Shown one piece after another: positions 1 through 9,385 of a DNA stretch of 64,000 nt. How positions within the stretch are numbered: the stretch's first letter is position 1; every line of letters starts with the position of its first letter. This DNA is from Lacticaseibacillus casei DSM 20011 = JCM 1134 = ATCC 393 (GTDB lineage: Bacteria > Bacillota > Bacilli > Lactobacillales > Lactobacillaceae). Below the pieces are notes generated by a model. The model was not told where the DNA came from and did no database searches. It saw only the letters and a list, made by a program, of their open reading frames with translations. Location of the stretch: assembly GCF_000829055.1 (NCBI RefSeq), contig NZ_AP012544.1, forward strand, positions 1,302,001 through 1,366,000. The letters are read 5' to 3'. A program made the translations under genes and the position numbers.

Positions 1-954
1 CGTTGGATTGCTGCTGAAATTGGCGTCTGCCCGCAGACCATTAATAATGAAATCAAGCGAGGTACAGTAGATCAGGTCAAGAAGAGTAATGGCAAGCGCG
101 TCTACCATCGACAATACCTGCCAGAGGCTGCTCAGGCACGTTACGAGACTGCACGCTTGAGCTGCCATCGTCCTGACAAGTTCGCCAGCGTACAGGTCTT
201 CTTAGCCTGGTACGTACAGCGAGCTAAGCAGGACAAATGGTCGCCGGATGCTTCAATCGGCTATGCCAAGCGACACAAGCTGTTTACTCCTGAAGAGCTT
301 GTTTGTGCCTCGACTTTGTACCAGTACATTGACGACCAACGCCTAGAGATTCGAAATATCGACCTGTTGGAGAAGACTAAGCGGAAGACCTCTCACCAGC
401 ACCACACCAAGGCTAAGCGCCTGGCTGGCCGCAGTATCGAGGAACGGCCTAAGGTCGTTGAACGACGCAGGCAGTTCGGTCACTGGGAGATGGATACCAT
501 TGTCGGTAAACGCAATGGCAAGAAGAGCGTCATCTTGACTCTGATTGAGCGCAAGACCCGTTGCCAACTTCTCCGCTTGATCGAAGGACGAGATGCAGAC
601 TCTGTGAGCTATGCATTGCGTGGAATCAAGCGCGAATGGGGAGCTTGCATCAAGACCATCACAGCCGACAACGGACCCGAGTTCACCGCCTTAAATACTG
701 CTTTTGCTGGGACGGAAACTGAGATCTTCTACGCCCATCCTTACACGTCCTGCGACCGTGGCACCAACGAGGCACATAACCGGATGATCCGCCAGGACTT
801 CCCTAAGGGCATGTCCCTAGATGACATTAGCCCTAGTCAAGTGCAGGCCACGCAAGACCGCTTGAATCAGTTGCCTCGCAAACAACAGGGCTACTGCACA
901 CCCCAGCAAAACTTTGAGGCCGAAGCTCGGCGCGTTCGCCGCATGGCCCAGTAG
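1..954 (+). CDS. IS30-family transposase, 5' end outside the window
   Basis: This is the C-terminal 317 codons of a DDE transposase that moves the IS by cutting and joining its terminal repeats. The reading frame is open from base 1. The visible part holds the retroviral-integrase-type core: the first Asp in HWEMDTIVG, the second in TADNGPEF, and the Glu in the NEAHNRMIRQ segment, as in IS30 relatives. Compared with the full copy at 20887-22020 it differs by Ile for Phe (ASIGY) and Lys for Glu (NGKKS), so the two are recent duplicates. The helix-turn-helix N-terminus lies mostly before the window. Confidence 0.93.
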   Translation, partial: RWIAAEIGVCPQTINNEIKRGTVDQVKKSNGKRVYHRQYLPEAAQARYETARLSCHRPDKFASVQVFLAWYVQRAKQDKWSPDASIGYAKRHKLFTPEELVCASTLYQYIDDQRLEIRNIDLLEKTKRKTSHQHHTKAKRLAGRSIEERPKVVERRRQFGHWEMDTIVGKRNGKKSVILTLIERKTRCQLLRLIEGRDADSVSYALRGIKREWGACIKTITADNGPEFTALNTAFAGTETEIFYAHPYTSCDRGTNEAHNRMIRQDFPKGMSLDDISPSQVQATQDRLNQLPRKQQGYCTPQQNFEAEARRVRRMAQ

Positions 955-1040
955 TCTCTCTAGCGCCACAACTTCTATTTGATAACGGCCTGTTCTGGGA
1001 TTGTCCTCAACGACTGGCTAACTTGTTCTTGCAATTTACG
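1..1040 (+). mobile_element. IS30-family insertion sequence, copy 1 (left end outside window)
   Basis: The first 1040 bases match the second copy at 21067-22106 with only three base differences (at 138, 256 and 527). The element therefore begins before the window and its right end lies at about 1038-1040. Beyond that point the two copies diverge completely. The right-end terminal repeat (TGGCTAACTTG at 1015-1025) is the inverse of the left-end sequence seen in copy 2. It lies just upstream of rbgA, whose own ribosome binding site is untouched. Confidence 0.93.
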
Positions 1041-1107
1041 AACTTTAAACAAGCTTTATATAACTCAGATATAAACAAGTATTTTGCCCATAAGGAGTCT
1101 GAAAATT

Positions 1108-1965
1108 TTGGCAATTCAATGGTTCCCGGGCCACATGGCGAAGGCCCGTAAACAGGTACAGGAAAAAATTAAACAAGTCGATCTCATTCTTGAGGTTGTT
1201 GACGCGCGTACACCTGAATCATCGCGCAACCCAATGTTAGATGAAATAATTGGCGAAAAGCCGCGCATGATGATCCTCAATAAGCAAGATTTGGCGGATC
1301 CGACCCTGACACGAGAATGGGTGCAATACTATCAAGATCAAGGTTTTGCCGCGATTGCGATTGATGCGCAACATGCAAAACGGCTGCAGCAAATTCCGCA
1401 GTTGGCCACTAAATTGATGGCGGAGAAAATTGCCCGAAAGAAGGCGCGGGGGATTCGCAATCCCATGATTAAGGCGATGTGTATTGGTATCCCTAACGTC
1501 GGCAAGTCGACGGTACTGAATCGGCTGGTTCACTGTAATATTGCGGTAACTGGTAACAAGCCCAGTGTGACCAAGAATCAACAGTGGTTAAAGGCGAGTG
1601 ATAATTTTCAGTTGCTGGATACCCCTGGGATTTTGTGGCCCAAGTTTGCCTCGCAGACGATCGGGATGCGTCTGGCGTTTACCGGTGCGATTGCCGACGC
1701 GGTATTCCAAGAAGATGTGGTCGGTTTATATGGCTTAACTTATTTTATGGCACATTATCCGGACGCCCTGAAAAAAGCTTACCATCTCACTGATCCGGAC
1801 TTGCAAGCAGCACCGCACGACTTGCTGGTGAAGCTGACAAAAACGCAGGGATTCGGAGAGGAATTCAATCGAATGGCGGAACGGCTGATTTTCGATGCAC
1901 GGCAGGGAAAATTAGGCCGCTTCACCTTGGAAAAGCCTGGTGAGACCGATGCCGATACTGAGTGA
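1108..1965 (+). CDS. rbgA: Ribosome biogenesis GTPase RbgA (YlqF)
   Basis: Circularly permuted GTPase needed for late assembly of the 50S subunit. The motif order is G4 (NKQD, residues 58-61), G1 P-loop (GIPNVGKS, 127-134) and G3 (DTPG, 171-174), the YlqF/YawG arrangement. It opens with the family's [13 protein letters not shown] segment. I chose the TTG at 1108 because AAGGAG lies at 1092-1097 and homologues start here; a TTG further up at 1084 has no such site. 285 aa, the usual length. The IS30 copy ends about 68 bp upstream and may have separated the gene from its native promoter. It overlaps rnhB. Confidence 0.95.
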   Translation: MAIQWFPGHMAKARKQVQEKIKQVDLILEVVDARTPESSRNPMLDEIIGEKPRMMILNKQDLADPTLTREWVQYYQDQGFAAIAIDAQHAKRLQQIPQLATKLMAEKIARKKARGIRNPMIKAMCIGIPNVGKSTVLNRLVHCNIAVTGNKPSVTKNQQWLKASDNFQLLDTPGILWPKFASQTIGMRLAFTGAIADAVFQEDVVGLYGLTYFMAHYPDALKKAYHLTDPDLQAAPHDLLVKLTKTQGFGEEFNRMAERLIFDARQGKLGRFTLEKPGETDADTE

Positions 1966-2707
1966 GTATAAGGCGCTTTTGCAAGCAGATCATGTCGATC
2001 CCGCGATCTTAACGGCGCTCAAAAATGATAGTCGCATTGGTGCGGGCAAATTACTGGCGGCTTATCAACGGCGTGAGGACCATCGCGCTGCCGAGGCGGT
2101 GGCACTGAAATATCGCAGCAGGTATGAGTGCCAGTTATGGGGAACGTACCAGTATGTTGCTGGGTTAGACGAAGTAGGGCGGGGACCGCTGGCTGGCCCA
2201 GTTGTGACGGCGGCGGTCATCCTGCCGCATCATTTTCGATGGCCAGTGAATGATTCGAAGCAACTAACAGCACATGAACGCAACGTGTTGTACCCGCACA
2301 TTTTGACGGAGGCCATCGCGGTTGGCATTGGCGTCGCTGACAATCGCGAAATTGATCGGGAGAATATTTACCACGCGACTGAACTTGCGATGGCAAAGGC
2401 GGTGAGTCATTTACGCGTTGCGCCGGAGTTTTTGCTGGTAGACGCGATGCATGTGCCGGTCGATTTGCCACAAGAACGGTTGATAAAAGGCGACGCAAAT
2501 AGTATTAGCATCGCCTCGGCTAGTATTGTTGCGAAAGTGATTCGGGATCGGCTGATGGTGATGTACGATCAAGTTTATCCTGGTTATGATTTTAAACACA
2601 ACATGGGTTACGGTACGAAAGCACACTTAGCAGGTCTGGCTGCTCATGGCGTCACGCCGATTCATCGGCGAAGTTTTGGGCCAGTGCGTGATTGTTTAAA
2701 CTCCTAA
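1949..2707 (+). CDS. rnhB: Ribonuclease HII
   Basis: Cleaves the RNA strand of RNA-DNA hybrids and single ribonucleotides embedded in DNA. It has the RNase HII signature with Asp-Glu in [19 protein letters not shown], and the later acidic residue in LLVDAM, followed by [19 protein letters not shown]. The start overlaps the end of rbgA by 17 nt, implying translational coupling. ATG 1949 is chosen; GTG 1940 is an in-frame alternative with no better ribosome binding site. About 252 aa, normal length. The rbgA-rnhB-dprA-topA order is standard in lactobacilli. Confidence 0.93.
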   Translation: MPILSEYKALLQADHVDPAILTALKNDSRIGAGKLLAAYQRREDHRAAEAVALKYRSRYECQLWGTYQYVAGLDEVGRGPLAGPVVTAAVILPHHFRWPVNDSKQLTAHERNVLYPHILTEAIAVGIGVADNREIDRENIYHATELAMAKAVSHLRVAPEFLLVDAMHVPVDLPQERLIKGDANSISIASASIVAKVIRDRLMVMYDQVYPGYDFKHNMGYGTKAHLAGLAAHGVTPIHRRSFGPVRDCLNS

Positions 2708-2758
2708 GGTGTGATTGTCGTTAAGCCGCGTAATGTATTGACAGGAGGAACTTCTGGC

Positions 2759-3574
2759 ATGACATTACGTGACTTTTTATTAACTTGGCATCTAGTAACC
2801 AATCAGAATCCGCGCTTGGCGGTCGCTTTGGAAGAAGCTATTCGTGCCAAAACCGATTTAACAGCATTTCAACGCGAACTTGACAAGAAAGTGACTCAGT
2901 CAGCGGAACCATTATTGGCGGTAGCGCGGCAGTCAGCTTACGTCACTTATGTCGATGCTGCTTATCCACCACGGTTGCGTGAAATTCCCCAGCCGCCACT
3001 GGTGCTTTTTTATCGCGGTCAGATAAAGTTGCTTCAACAATTGACATTGGGTGTTGTTGGTTCGCGCAAGGCTACCGGTTATTCAGCGGCCGCCTTAGCG
3101 CAATTATTCCCGCAACTGCCGATGATGACGATTGCAAGCGGCTTGGCAACCGGCGCCGACAGCATGGCCCATGAGGCGGCACTCACAGCTGGTTTGCCGA
3201 CGATTGCGGTGATCGCTAACGGTATTGATCAGGTCTATCCGGCTAAGCATCGTTTGCTGCAGGAACGGATCGGCCGCGCTGGGTTGATTGTGAGCGAGTA
3301 CCCGCCCGGAACAGCTCCGCAACGGTTCCAATTTGTGGCACGTAATCGAATTATTGCCGGGTTGGCGCATGGGGTGATGGTCACTGAAGCGGAAATCAAA
3401 AGCGGCAGTCTGATCACGGCAAATTATGCCTTGCAGCATAATCGTGAAGTTTTTGCGTTACCTAACCGTTTTGGCGAGCGTTTGGGGGCAGGAACCAACG
3501 CGCTAATTCAAGCAGGCGCAGCAATTGTGACCGGTCCGGATACGGTGATCGAGAACCTGCATTATTACCCGTAA
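2759..3574 (+). CDS. dprA: DNA processing protein DprA
   Basis: Binds incoming single-stranded DNA and loads RecA during transformation. The Rossmann-like core is clear: GVVGSRKATGYS, ASGLATGADSMAHEAAL, ANGIDQVYP, SEYPPG and FVARNRIIAGLA. About 271 aa, slightly short: the N-terminal SAM-like extension is brief and there is no C-terminal DML1-like domain. The ATG at 2759 is preferred because ACAGGAGGAA lies 8-17 nt upstream; a GTG at 2711 in the same frame lacks one. Follows rnhB and precedes the topA promoter. Its presence alone does not show that the strain is competent. Confidence 0.93.
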   Translation: MTLRDFLLTWHLVTNQNPRLAVALEEAIRAKTDLTAFQRELDKKVTQSAEPLLAVARQSAYVTYVDAAYPPRLREIPQPPLVLFYRGQIKLLQQLTLGVVGSRKATGYSAAALAQLFPQLPMMTIASGLATGADSMAHEAALTAGLPTIAVIANGIDQVYPAKHRLLQERIGRAGLIVSEYPPGTAPQRFQFVARNRIIAGLAHGVMVTEAEIKSGSLITANYALQHNREVFALPNRFGERLGAGTNALIQAGAAIVTGPDTVIENLHYYP

Positions 3575-3620
3575 AGTGCCAAAAAGTGCCCTTTCTATAG
3601 TAGGAAAATTTTCATATGAT

Positions 3621-3650
3621 TTGACAAGAGCAAAATGACTAGCTTATGAT
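3621..3650 (+). promoter_or_regulatory. Sigma-A type promoter of topA
   Basis: TTGACA at 3621-3626 and TATGAT at 3645-3650 with an 18-bp spacer. This is a near-consensus promoter in the 253-bp gap between dprA and topA. It would give a leader of about 170 nt before the topA start. I recognise no riboswitch in that leader. Confidence 0.7.
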
Positions 3651-3827
3651 AGCAACTGTTTTGAGCCAGCAGGCGTGATCGGATGGTTTTTGGGCGGAGG
3701 CGTATTCGCCACTGTGACCGTGCGCATAGCGACCTGCTGAATCATGAAGCACTGACGGTAACTCGTCAGCCCGCACAAATTAATCAGGGCTTGCTGTTGT
3801 AGCAATGCCACCGGAAGGAGCGCGTTC

Positions 3828-5912
3828 ATGGCCGACAAGAAGTTAGTCATTGTTGAATCGCCAGCCAAAGCCAAGACCATTGAAAAGTATCTTGGCCGCA
3901 CCTATAAAGTTGTTGCTAGTTTAGGGCATATTCGCGATTTACCCAAGAGTCAAATGGGTGTTGATGTTGAAAACAACTACGAACCTCGCTACATTTCGAT
4001 TCGCGGTAAAGGCGATGTCATTAAATCCTTAAAGAAAGACGCTAAAAAAGCTAGCCGTGTTTATCTTGCAGCCGATCCGGATCGTGAAGGAGAAGCCATC
4101 GCGTGGCATGTCAGTCATATTCTCGGGTTGGATCCCCAGGCAAAAAATCGCGTCGTTTTTAACGAAATTACCAAAGATGCTGTCAAAAATGCATTTAAGA
4201 CGCCGCGCGGGATTGATATGGATCTCGTTGATGCCCAGCAGGCCCGGCGGATTCTCGATCGGCTCGTAGGCTATTCCATCAGCCCGTTGTTGTGGAAGAA
4301 GGTCAAAAAAGGCTTAAGTGCAGGCCGAGTTCAGAGTGTTGCATTAAAACTGATCATTGATCGCGAAAATGAAATCAAGAATTTTATTCCTGAAGAGTAT
4401 TGGTCACTGGATGCAGAGTTCCAGAAAGGCCGCAGCAAAAAGTTTACAGCCAGTTTTTACGGCATCAAGAACAAGAAACAGGCCTTAAAAAATAATGAGG
4501 CTGTTCAAAAAGTCTTAAGCCAGGTCGATAAAACCAAGCCGTTTAACGTGACCAAAGTAGTTAAGAAAGAGCGCAAGCGTTTTCCGGCACCACCGTTTAC
4601 CACCAGTACCTTGCAACAGGAAGCCAACCGTAAGCTGGGTTTCCGAACCCGGAAAACCATGATGTTGGCCCAACAGCTGTACGAAGGTATTAATTTAGGC
4701 GGCAAGTTAGGCACGGTCGGGTTGATTACGTATATGCGTACTGACTCCACTCGTGTTTCAAATGTCGCCAAAACCGAGACCAGCCACTATCTGCACGAAA
4801 AGTACGGCGAAGCTTATGCCGCCGTTAAAATCCGTCAAGGCAAACTTCAGGAAGGGGCTCAAGACGCCCATGAAGCGATTCGCCCAACCAGTACGTTGCG
4901 GACGCCCGAAAGTCTGGCTTCGGTTTTGGATAAAGACCAAATGAAGCTATATCGGTTGATTTGGAGCCGATTTGTTGCCAGTGAAATGACACCGGCAGTG
5001 ATCGACACCGTCGCCGTTACTCTTGACCAAAATGATGTTACGTTCCGTGCTAATGGCAGTCAGATGAAGTTTGAAGGCTTTACTAAGCTCTACGTATCCT
5101 CGCGGGATAACGACGAAAAAGACAATGTTTTGCCGCCGCTTGCTGTCGGGGATGCCGTTAAAATGCTGAAAACCGATCCGGCGCAGCATTTTACCCAGCC
5201 GCCAGCCCGTTATTCGGAAGCGAATCTGGTTAAGGCATTGGAAGAAAATGGTGTCGGTCGGCCATCAACTTACGCGCCAACCATTGAAACCATTCAGAAG
5301 CGCTATTACGTTAAGCTCAATGCCCGCCGCTTTGAACCGACTGAATTAGGCGAAATCGTCAACAGTCTGATCGTTGAATTCTTCCCTGATATCGTCAATA
5401 TTAAGTTCACGGCAAATGTTGAGTCCGAATTAGACAGCATCGAAACCGGCGAAGCCAACTGGGTAAAGGTTATTGACCAGTTCTACAAGCCGTTTGAGAA
5501 AGAAGTAGCGCACGCCGAAACCGGCATCGAAAAGATTCAGATTAAGGATGAACCAGCAGGCTTTAACTGCGACATCTGTGGCGCACCCATGGTTATCAAA
5601 ATGGGGCGTTACGGTAAATTTTACGCCTGTTCTCGATTCCCGGATTGCCGCAACACCAAGGCGATTGTCAAAGAAATTGGCGTCATTTGTCCTAAGTGTC
5701 ACGAGGGTCAGGTGGTCGAACGCAAGAGCAAGCGTAACCGTGTCTTTTATGGCTGCTCGCGCTACCCGGACTGTGACTTTGTCTCCTGGGACAAACCAGT
5801 TGGCCGCGACTGCCCGGTCTGTGGTCATTTCTTAGTCGAAAAGAAAACCAAAGCCGGCACCCAAGTCGTTTGCCCAAACAACGATTACAAGGAAGCCTTA
5901 CAAAAAGCATAA
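3828..5912 (+). CDS. topA: DNA topoisomerase I
   Basis: Type IA topoisomerase that relaxes negative supercoils behind transcription complexes. The TOPRIM domain opens the protein ([19 protein letters not shown]), with [14 protein letters not shown] at about residues 83-96. The active-site tyrosine is Y302 in [14 protein letters not shown]. Three C-terminal zinc-ribbon units follow: the first two have four cysteines (CDIC..CSRFPDC and CPKC..CSRYPDC), the last is degenerate (CPVC..CPNND). 694 aa. The ATG at 3828 follows GGAAGGAG. A strong terminator lies right after the stop. Confidence 0.97.
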   Translation: MADKKLVIVESPAKAKTIEKYLGRTYKVVASLGHIRDLPKSQMGVDVENNYEPRYISIRGKGDVIKSLKKDAKKASRVYLAADPDREGEAIAWHVSHILGLDPQAKNRVVFNEITKDAVKNAFKTPRGIDMDLVDAQQARRILDRLVGYSISPLLWKKVKKGLSAGRVQSVALKLIIDRENEIKNFIPEEYWSLDAEFQKGRSKKFTASFYGIKNKKQALKNNEAVQKVLSQVDKTKPFNVTKVVKKERKRFPAPPFTTSTLQQEANRKLGFRTRKTMMLAQQLYEGINLGGKLGTVGLITYMRTDSTRVSNVAKTETSHYLHEKYGEAYAAVKIRQGKLQEGAQDAHEAIRPTSTLRTPESLASVLDKDQMKLYRLIWSRFVASEMTPAVIDTVAVTLDQNDVTFRANGSQMKFEGFTKLYVSSRDNDEKDNVLPPLAVGDAVKMLKTDPAQHFTQPPARYSEANLVKALEENGVGRPSTYAPTIETIQKRYYVKLNARRFEPTELGEIVNSLIVEFFPDIVNIKFTANVESELDSIETGEANWVKVIDQFYKPFEKEVAHAETGIEKIQIKDEPAGFNCDICGAPMVIKMGRYGKFYACSRFPDCRNTKAIVKEIGVICPKCHEGQVVERKSKRNRVFYGCSRYPDCDFVSWDKPVGRDCPVCGHFLVEKKTKAGTQVVCPNNDYKEALQKA

Positions 5913-5914
5913 AA

Positions 5915-5958
5915 CCAAAACCAGCAAGCCCGAATCCTTTGGGTCTGCTGGTTTTTTT
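5915..5958 (+). terminator. Rho-independent terminator after topA
   Basis: The stem pairs AACCAGCA..GCCC with GGGTCTGCTGGTT across a short loop and is followed by a run of seven T. A large palindromic repeat begins 15 bp beyond the T-run. Confidence 0.85.
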
Positions 5959-5972
5959 GATAAACTAGGCAA

Positions 5973-6090
5973 GAGCGTGAGCTGGCGCGTTTAGGAGTCG
6001 GAGTGTAAGTGGCCTCGGGCGTGATGGCCGTTCTCTGGCCATTGCGACCGAGGTCCTTACACGCAGACTTCTGCGCCAGCGAACGCGTTT
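5973..6090. repeat. Long imperfect palindromic repeat, copy A (reverse orientation)
   Basis: The left arm starts GAGCGTGAGCTGGCGCG, continues GGAGTGTAAGTGGCC and reaches the centre at GTGATGGCC. The right arm is its imperfect inverse, ending in TGCGCCAGCGAACGCGTT; the loop is about seven bases. Read on the minus strand it aligns over its whole length with copies at 42194, 42320 and 60874. It would form a stem of about 50 bp if single-stranded. It lies between the topA terminator and trmFO. No gene lies in 5913-6282. Confidence 0.85.
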
Positions 6091-6099
6091 ACGACAGCA

Positions 6100-6190
6100 T
6101 CGGCCAAAGCCCTTTCCACAAGGAGATTTTTCTTGGCCATTACATCCAAGTCCCTTGCAAACAAGCCTCTGCGCCAATAAGCACATGTTA
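6100..6190. repeat. Degenerate second unit of the palindromic repeat
   Basis: GGCCATTACATCCAAGTCCC followed by CTCTGCGCC at 6134-6178 resembles the right arm of copy A (GGCCATTGCGACCGAGGTCC, then TTCTGCGCC). A weak left partner lies around 6105-6135. It looks like a decayed tandem unit, as at the his leader where two units stand in tandem. The similarity was judged by eye only. Confidence 0.4.
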
Positions 6191-6282
6191 AATGCAGCAT
6201 CACCAAACCCACATCAAACAAACTTTAAGAATCCCCGTTCCACTCTCGATCCAAAACCCCACACCAAAGGAGGAAATTCACC

Positions 6283-7602
6283 ATGCCTATTGTTAACGTC
6301 ATCGGCGCTGGCCTGGCCGGGTCCGAAGCCGCTTGGCAAATCGCCCAAACAGGTGTCGACGTCAATTTATATGAAATGCGTCCGGTTACTATGACCCCAG
6401 CGCATCACACCGCCAATTTTGCGGAACTGGTCTGTACAAACTCGCTGCGTGCCAATCAGATTACGAATGCGGTTGGACTGTTGAAAGAAGAAATGCGGCG
6501 CTTAGATTCGATTATTATTCAAAGTGCCGACGCGACCGCCGTGCCAGCTGGCGGCGCGTTGGCGGTTGACCGCGAGCCATTTTCCCAGTTAGTGACCCAG
6601 AAACTCATGGCGCATCCCCGGGTTCATGTCATTCGTGAAGAGCTAACTGATTTCCCTGAAGGGGTGACAGTGGTTGCTACGGGGCCGTTGACCGCACCGG
6701 GCTTGGCTGATGCCATTGTGGCCTTGAATGGCGAAGCCGGTCTGTCATTTTTTGATGCTGCTGCGCCGATTTTGGACGCCAGCACCATTGATACCGACAT
6801 CGTCTACAAAAAGTCCCGCTATGATCGTGGCGAAGCTGCTTACTTAAATTGCCCGATGAACCGGGAAGAATTTCAGGCGTTCTATCAGGCATTGATCTCC
6901 GCTGAGGTTGCGGAAGGCCACGATTTTGAAAAAATGACGGTCTTTGAAGGGTGCATGCCAATTGAAGTGATGGCCAAACGCGGGATTAAGACCATGCTGT
7001 TCGGTCCGTTGAAACCGGTTGGCTTGGAGGATCCGCGAACCGGCAAAACGCCGTATGCGGTCGTTCAGCTGCGGCAGGATAACGCGGCAGCGAGCCTGTA
7101 TAACATCGTGGGCTTCCAGACGCATCTCAAATGGGGTGAACAAAAACGGGTCTTCCGGATGATTCCGGGATTGGAAAATGTTCAGATTGTCCGCTATGGG
7201 GTGATGCACCGTAATACGTTCATGAAGTCGCCGGCTGTTCTTGAGCCGACGTATGCGTCTAAGCGGCGTGCGGATCTCTTCTTTGCAGGGCAGATGACCG
7301 GCGTTGAAGGCTACGTTGAAAGTGCGGCCAGCGGATTAATTGCTGGGACGAATGCAGCCCGATTGGCGCAGGATCTGCCGTCACTGGTATTTCCGGAAAC
7401 AACGGCAATGGGTGCCATGGCACATTACATCACCCATACCTCGCCAACACATTTTCAGCCGATGAATGCTAACTTTGGTATTATGCCGCCACTAGCAGTT
7501 AAGGTACGGCAAAAGAAGGAGCGTAACCAGCAATTAGCAGAACGGGCCTTGACTGATCTTGCAGCATTTAAAACTGAATTAAGACGTGTGAACCAACTTT
7601 AA
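6283..7602 (+). CDS. trmFO: tRNA (uracil-54-C5)-methyltransferase TrmFO, folate dependent
   Basis: Makes ribothymidine at position 54 of tRNA using methylene-tetrahydrofolate and FAD. The N-terminal FAD-binding Rossmann motif is [16 protein letters not shown]. The family segments [20 protein letters not shown] and [18 protein letters not shown] are present. 439 aa, normal length. AAAGGAGGAAATTC precedes the ATG. Formerly annotated gid. It stands alone between two terminators, downstream of the palindromic repeat. Confidence 0.96.
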   Translation: MPIVNVIGAGLAGSEAAWQIAQTGVDVNLYEMRPVTMTPAHHTANFAELVCTNSLRANQITNAVGLLKEEMRRLDSIIIQSADATAVPAGGALAVDREPFSQLVTQKLMAHPRVHVIREELTDFPEGVTVVATGPLTAPGLADAIVALNGEAGLSFFDAAAPILDASTIDTDIVYKKSRYDRGEAAYLNCPMNREEFQAFYQALISAEVAEGHDFEKMTVFEGCMPIEVMAKRGIKTMLFGPLKPVGLEDPRTGKTPYAVVQLRQDNAAASLYNIVGFQTHLKWGEQKRVFRMIPGLENVQIVRYGVMHRNTFMKSPAVLEPTYASKRRADLFFAGQMTGVEGYVESAASGLIAGTNAARLAQDLPSLVFPETTAMGAMAHYITHTSPTHFQPMNANFGIMPPLAVKVRQKKERNQQLAERALTDLAAFKTELRRVNQL

Positions 7603-7604
7603 AA

Positions 7605-7640
7605 ATAAAAAAGATCTCGGGTAACCGGGATTTTTTCATT
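7605..7640 (+). terminator. Probable terminator after trmFO
   Basis: An imperfect stem AAAAAGATCTCGG / CCGGGATTTTTT with a GTAA loop, directly after the trmFO stop. The remaining 170 bp before xerC hold a TATAAT at 7673-7678 but no convincing -35 box. Confidence 0.55.
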
Positions 7641-7811
7641 GTCGTGTCATGTTATCTTCATAAAGGACCGGTTATAATGGAACAAAGTCAACGCTTAAGC
7701 AATCTTGGTGTCCGGAGAGCGAAAAATTGCCGCCACCTATCAATGTTTGGCTTCTGAAAACGTCAACAATCGTTCTTTTTATGTTAATCTATTAAGCGGA
7801 GGGATGTCGGG

Positions 7812-8708
7812 ATGAAGCCAATTGCAGCTTTTCAGGAATACTTAACGGTCGAGCGGCAGTATTCACCAGAAACTGTCACGGCGTATTTAAACGACATTCA
7901 AGCATTCCAGGCTTTTCTCAAGACCAATGGCGGGTTTACCGATTTTAGCAAGGTAGATGACCTGGACGTTCAGACTTACTTAACCAATTTGAATAAACAG
8001 GGACTGGCTCGTACTTCTATTGCCCGAAAAATTAGCAGTTTGCGGAGCTTTTATCGGTACCTGGTACGAATTGATGCTGTGAAGCGCAATCCATTTGAAT
8101 TAGTCGAGCTGAAGAAGCAGCACCATCACTTGCCGCAGTTTTTCTATGAAGCAGAAATTCAGGAACTGTTTAAAACCGTTGAAGGCAAAACGTCACTTGA
8201 CCAGCGTAATCGGGCGCTACTGGAAGTCTTGTACGGCACCGGCATCCGAGTCTCCGAGTGTGCCAACTTAACATTGAGCCAAGTGGATTTTAATACAGGG
8301 TTGTTACTGATCCATGGGAAAGGCAATAAGGATCGTTACGTGCCGTTTGGTCAGTACGCCCAGCGCGCGTTACAAACGTATCTAAAAGATGGGCGCCAGA
8401 CGTTGATGCAGAAGCACCAAACCCAACATCGGGTGGTATTCGTCAACCAATATGGTCGGCCGATCACAGCACGCGGGATTGAATACATTCTGGATCAGCT
8501 TATTAAACAGACGAGTCTGACTGCCAATATCCATCCCCACATGTTGCGGCACAGCTTCGCCACGCACATGTTAGATCATGGAGCGGATTTACGCACCGTC
8601 CAGGAATTGCTAGGCCATGCGAGTCTGTCGACGACCCAGATTTATACCCACGTCACGATGGCGCATTTAAAAAACGAGTATATGAAATATTATCCTAAGC
8701 ATCATTAA
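7812..8708 (+). CDS. xerC: Tyrosine recombinase XerC
   Basis: Site-specific recombinase that with XerD resolves chromosome dimers at dif; a dif site lies 16 kb downstream in this window. SAM-like N-terminal core-binding domain (residues 1-90), then the catalytic domain with R146 (GIRVSE), the beta-hairpin Lys in HGKGNKDR, H243..R246 (HMLRHSF), H269 (LGHASLS) and nucleophile Y278 (IYTH). All catalytic residues are present. 298 aa, normal. AGCGGAGGGATG lies upstream of the ATG. The order xerC-hslV-hslU is typical of Firmicutes (there usually followed by codY, which is absent here). Confidence 0.95.
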   Translation: MKPIAAFQEYLTVERQYSPETVTAYLNDIQAFQAFLKTNGGFTDFSKVDDLDVQTYLTNLNKQGLARTSIARKISSLRSFYRYLVRIDAVKRNPFELVELKKQHHHLPQFFYEAEIQELFKTVEGKTSLDQRNRALLEVLYGTGIRVSECANLTLSQVDFNTGLLLIHGKGNKDRYVPFGQYAQRALQTYLKDGRQTLMQKHQTQHRVVFVNQYGRPITARGIEYILDQLIKQTSLTANIHPHMLRHSFATHMLDHGADLRTVQELLGHASLSTTQIYTHVTMAHLKNEYMKYYPKHH

Positions 8709-8761
8709 GACTAAAGTACGATGTAATCGGTGCTTGAGTTTTCTAAAGTATGACTATTGGT

Positions 8762-8801
8762 CGGTTGCTAACAACCGCCACCGCTGATGAGTTTCAATTC
8801 A
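8762..8801 (+). other. Two small hairpins upstream of hslV
   Basis: CGGTTG-CTAA-CAACCG at about 8762-8777 and CTGATGAG-TTTCAA-TTCATCAG at about 8784-8805 stand just before the hslV ribosome binding site. Neither matches CIRCE or a CtsR operator. They could be mRNA structures that modulate hslVU translation; no function is shown. Confidence 0.3.
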
Positions 8802-8828
8802 TCAGGGGGAATGAAAAGGAGCATAATA

Positions 8829-9353
8829 ATGACAACAATTGCAGCAGTTAGAAAAGATGGCGTGACCGCTTTAGCAGGCGATGGCCAGGTTACCCTGGGC
8901 GAAAAAGTCATTATGAAAGGCAATGCCCAAAAAGTTCGGCGCATTTATCATGATCAGGTTGTCATCGGCTTTGCCGGTGGCGTTGCCGACGCGTTCACTT
9001 TACAAGATTGGTTTGAAAAGAAGCTCGAGCACTATGCCGGCAACTTACGGCGTTCCGCTGTGGCACTGGCACAGGATTGGCGTAAAGATCCAACGCTGCA
9101 AAAACTCGAAGCCATGATGATTGTCATGGACGAACATGATCTATTACTTGTATCCGGGTCTGGAGAAGTCATTGATCCGGACGAGGATGTCGTGGCAATC
9201 GGCTCTGGCGGTAATTTTGCGCAGGCGGCCGCTATTGCGATGTTGCGGCATGCGCCTGATATGACGCCGGCCGACATTGCCAAAGAGGCAGTTAATATTG
9301 CCGGTAACATTGACATTTTCACCAACCACAACATTATCGTTGAGAGTTTCTGA
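8829..9353 (+). CDS. hslV: ATP-dependent protease subunit HslV (ClpQ)
   Basis: Proteolytic chamber of the HslUV protease, an N-terminal-nucleophile hydrolase. The ATG at 8829 gives MTTIAAVR, placing Thr right after the cleaved Met as the catalytic residue, as in E. coli HslV. An upstream in-frame start at 8787 would bury that Thr and is rejected; AAGGAG lies at 8816-8821. The segments GDGQVTLGEKVIMKGNAQKV, GFAGGVADAFTL and AIGSGGNFAQAAA are typical. 174 aa. The gene is followed 32 bp later by hslU and is surely co-transcribed. Confidence 0.95.
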   Translation: MTTIAAVRKDGVTALAGDGQVTLGEKVIMKGNAQKVRRIYHDQVVIGFAGGVADAFTLQDWFEKKLEHYAGNLRRSAVALAQDWRKDPTLQKLEAMMIVMDEHDLLLVSGSGEVIDPDEDVVAIGSGGNFAQAAAIAMLRHAPDMTPADIAKEAVNIAGNIDIFTNHNIIVESF

Positions 9354-9385
9354 CTAGGCCAGAGCACGCTCACAGGAGGTTTAAA

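Noticed and set aside
343..567. 74-codon minus-strand frame inside the transposase, repeated in copy 2
   Set aside because: It is an antisense shadow of a real gene and is duplicated only because the IS is.
5430..5828. 132-codon minus-strand frame inside topA
   Set aside because: It lies wholly within a well-supported gene on the other strand and resembles no protein.
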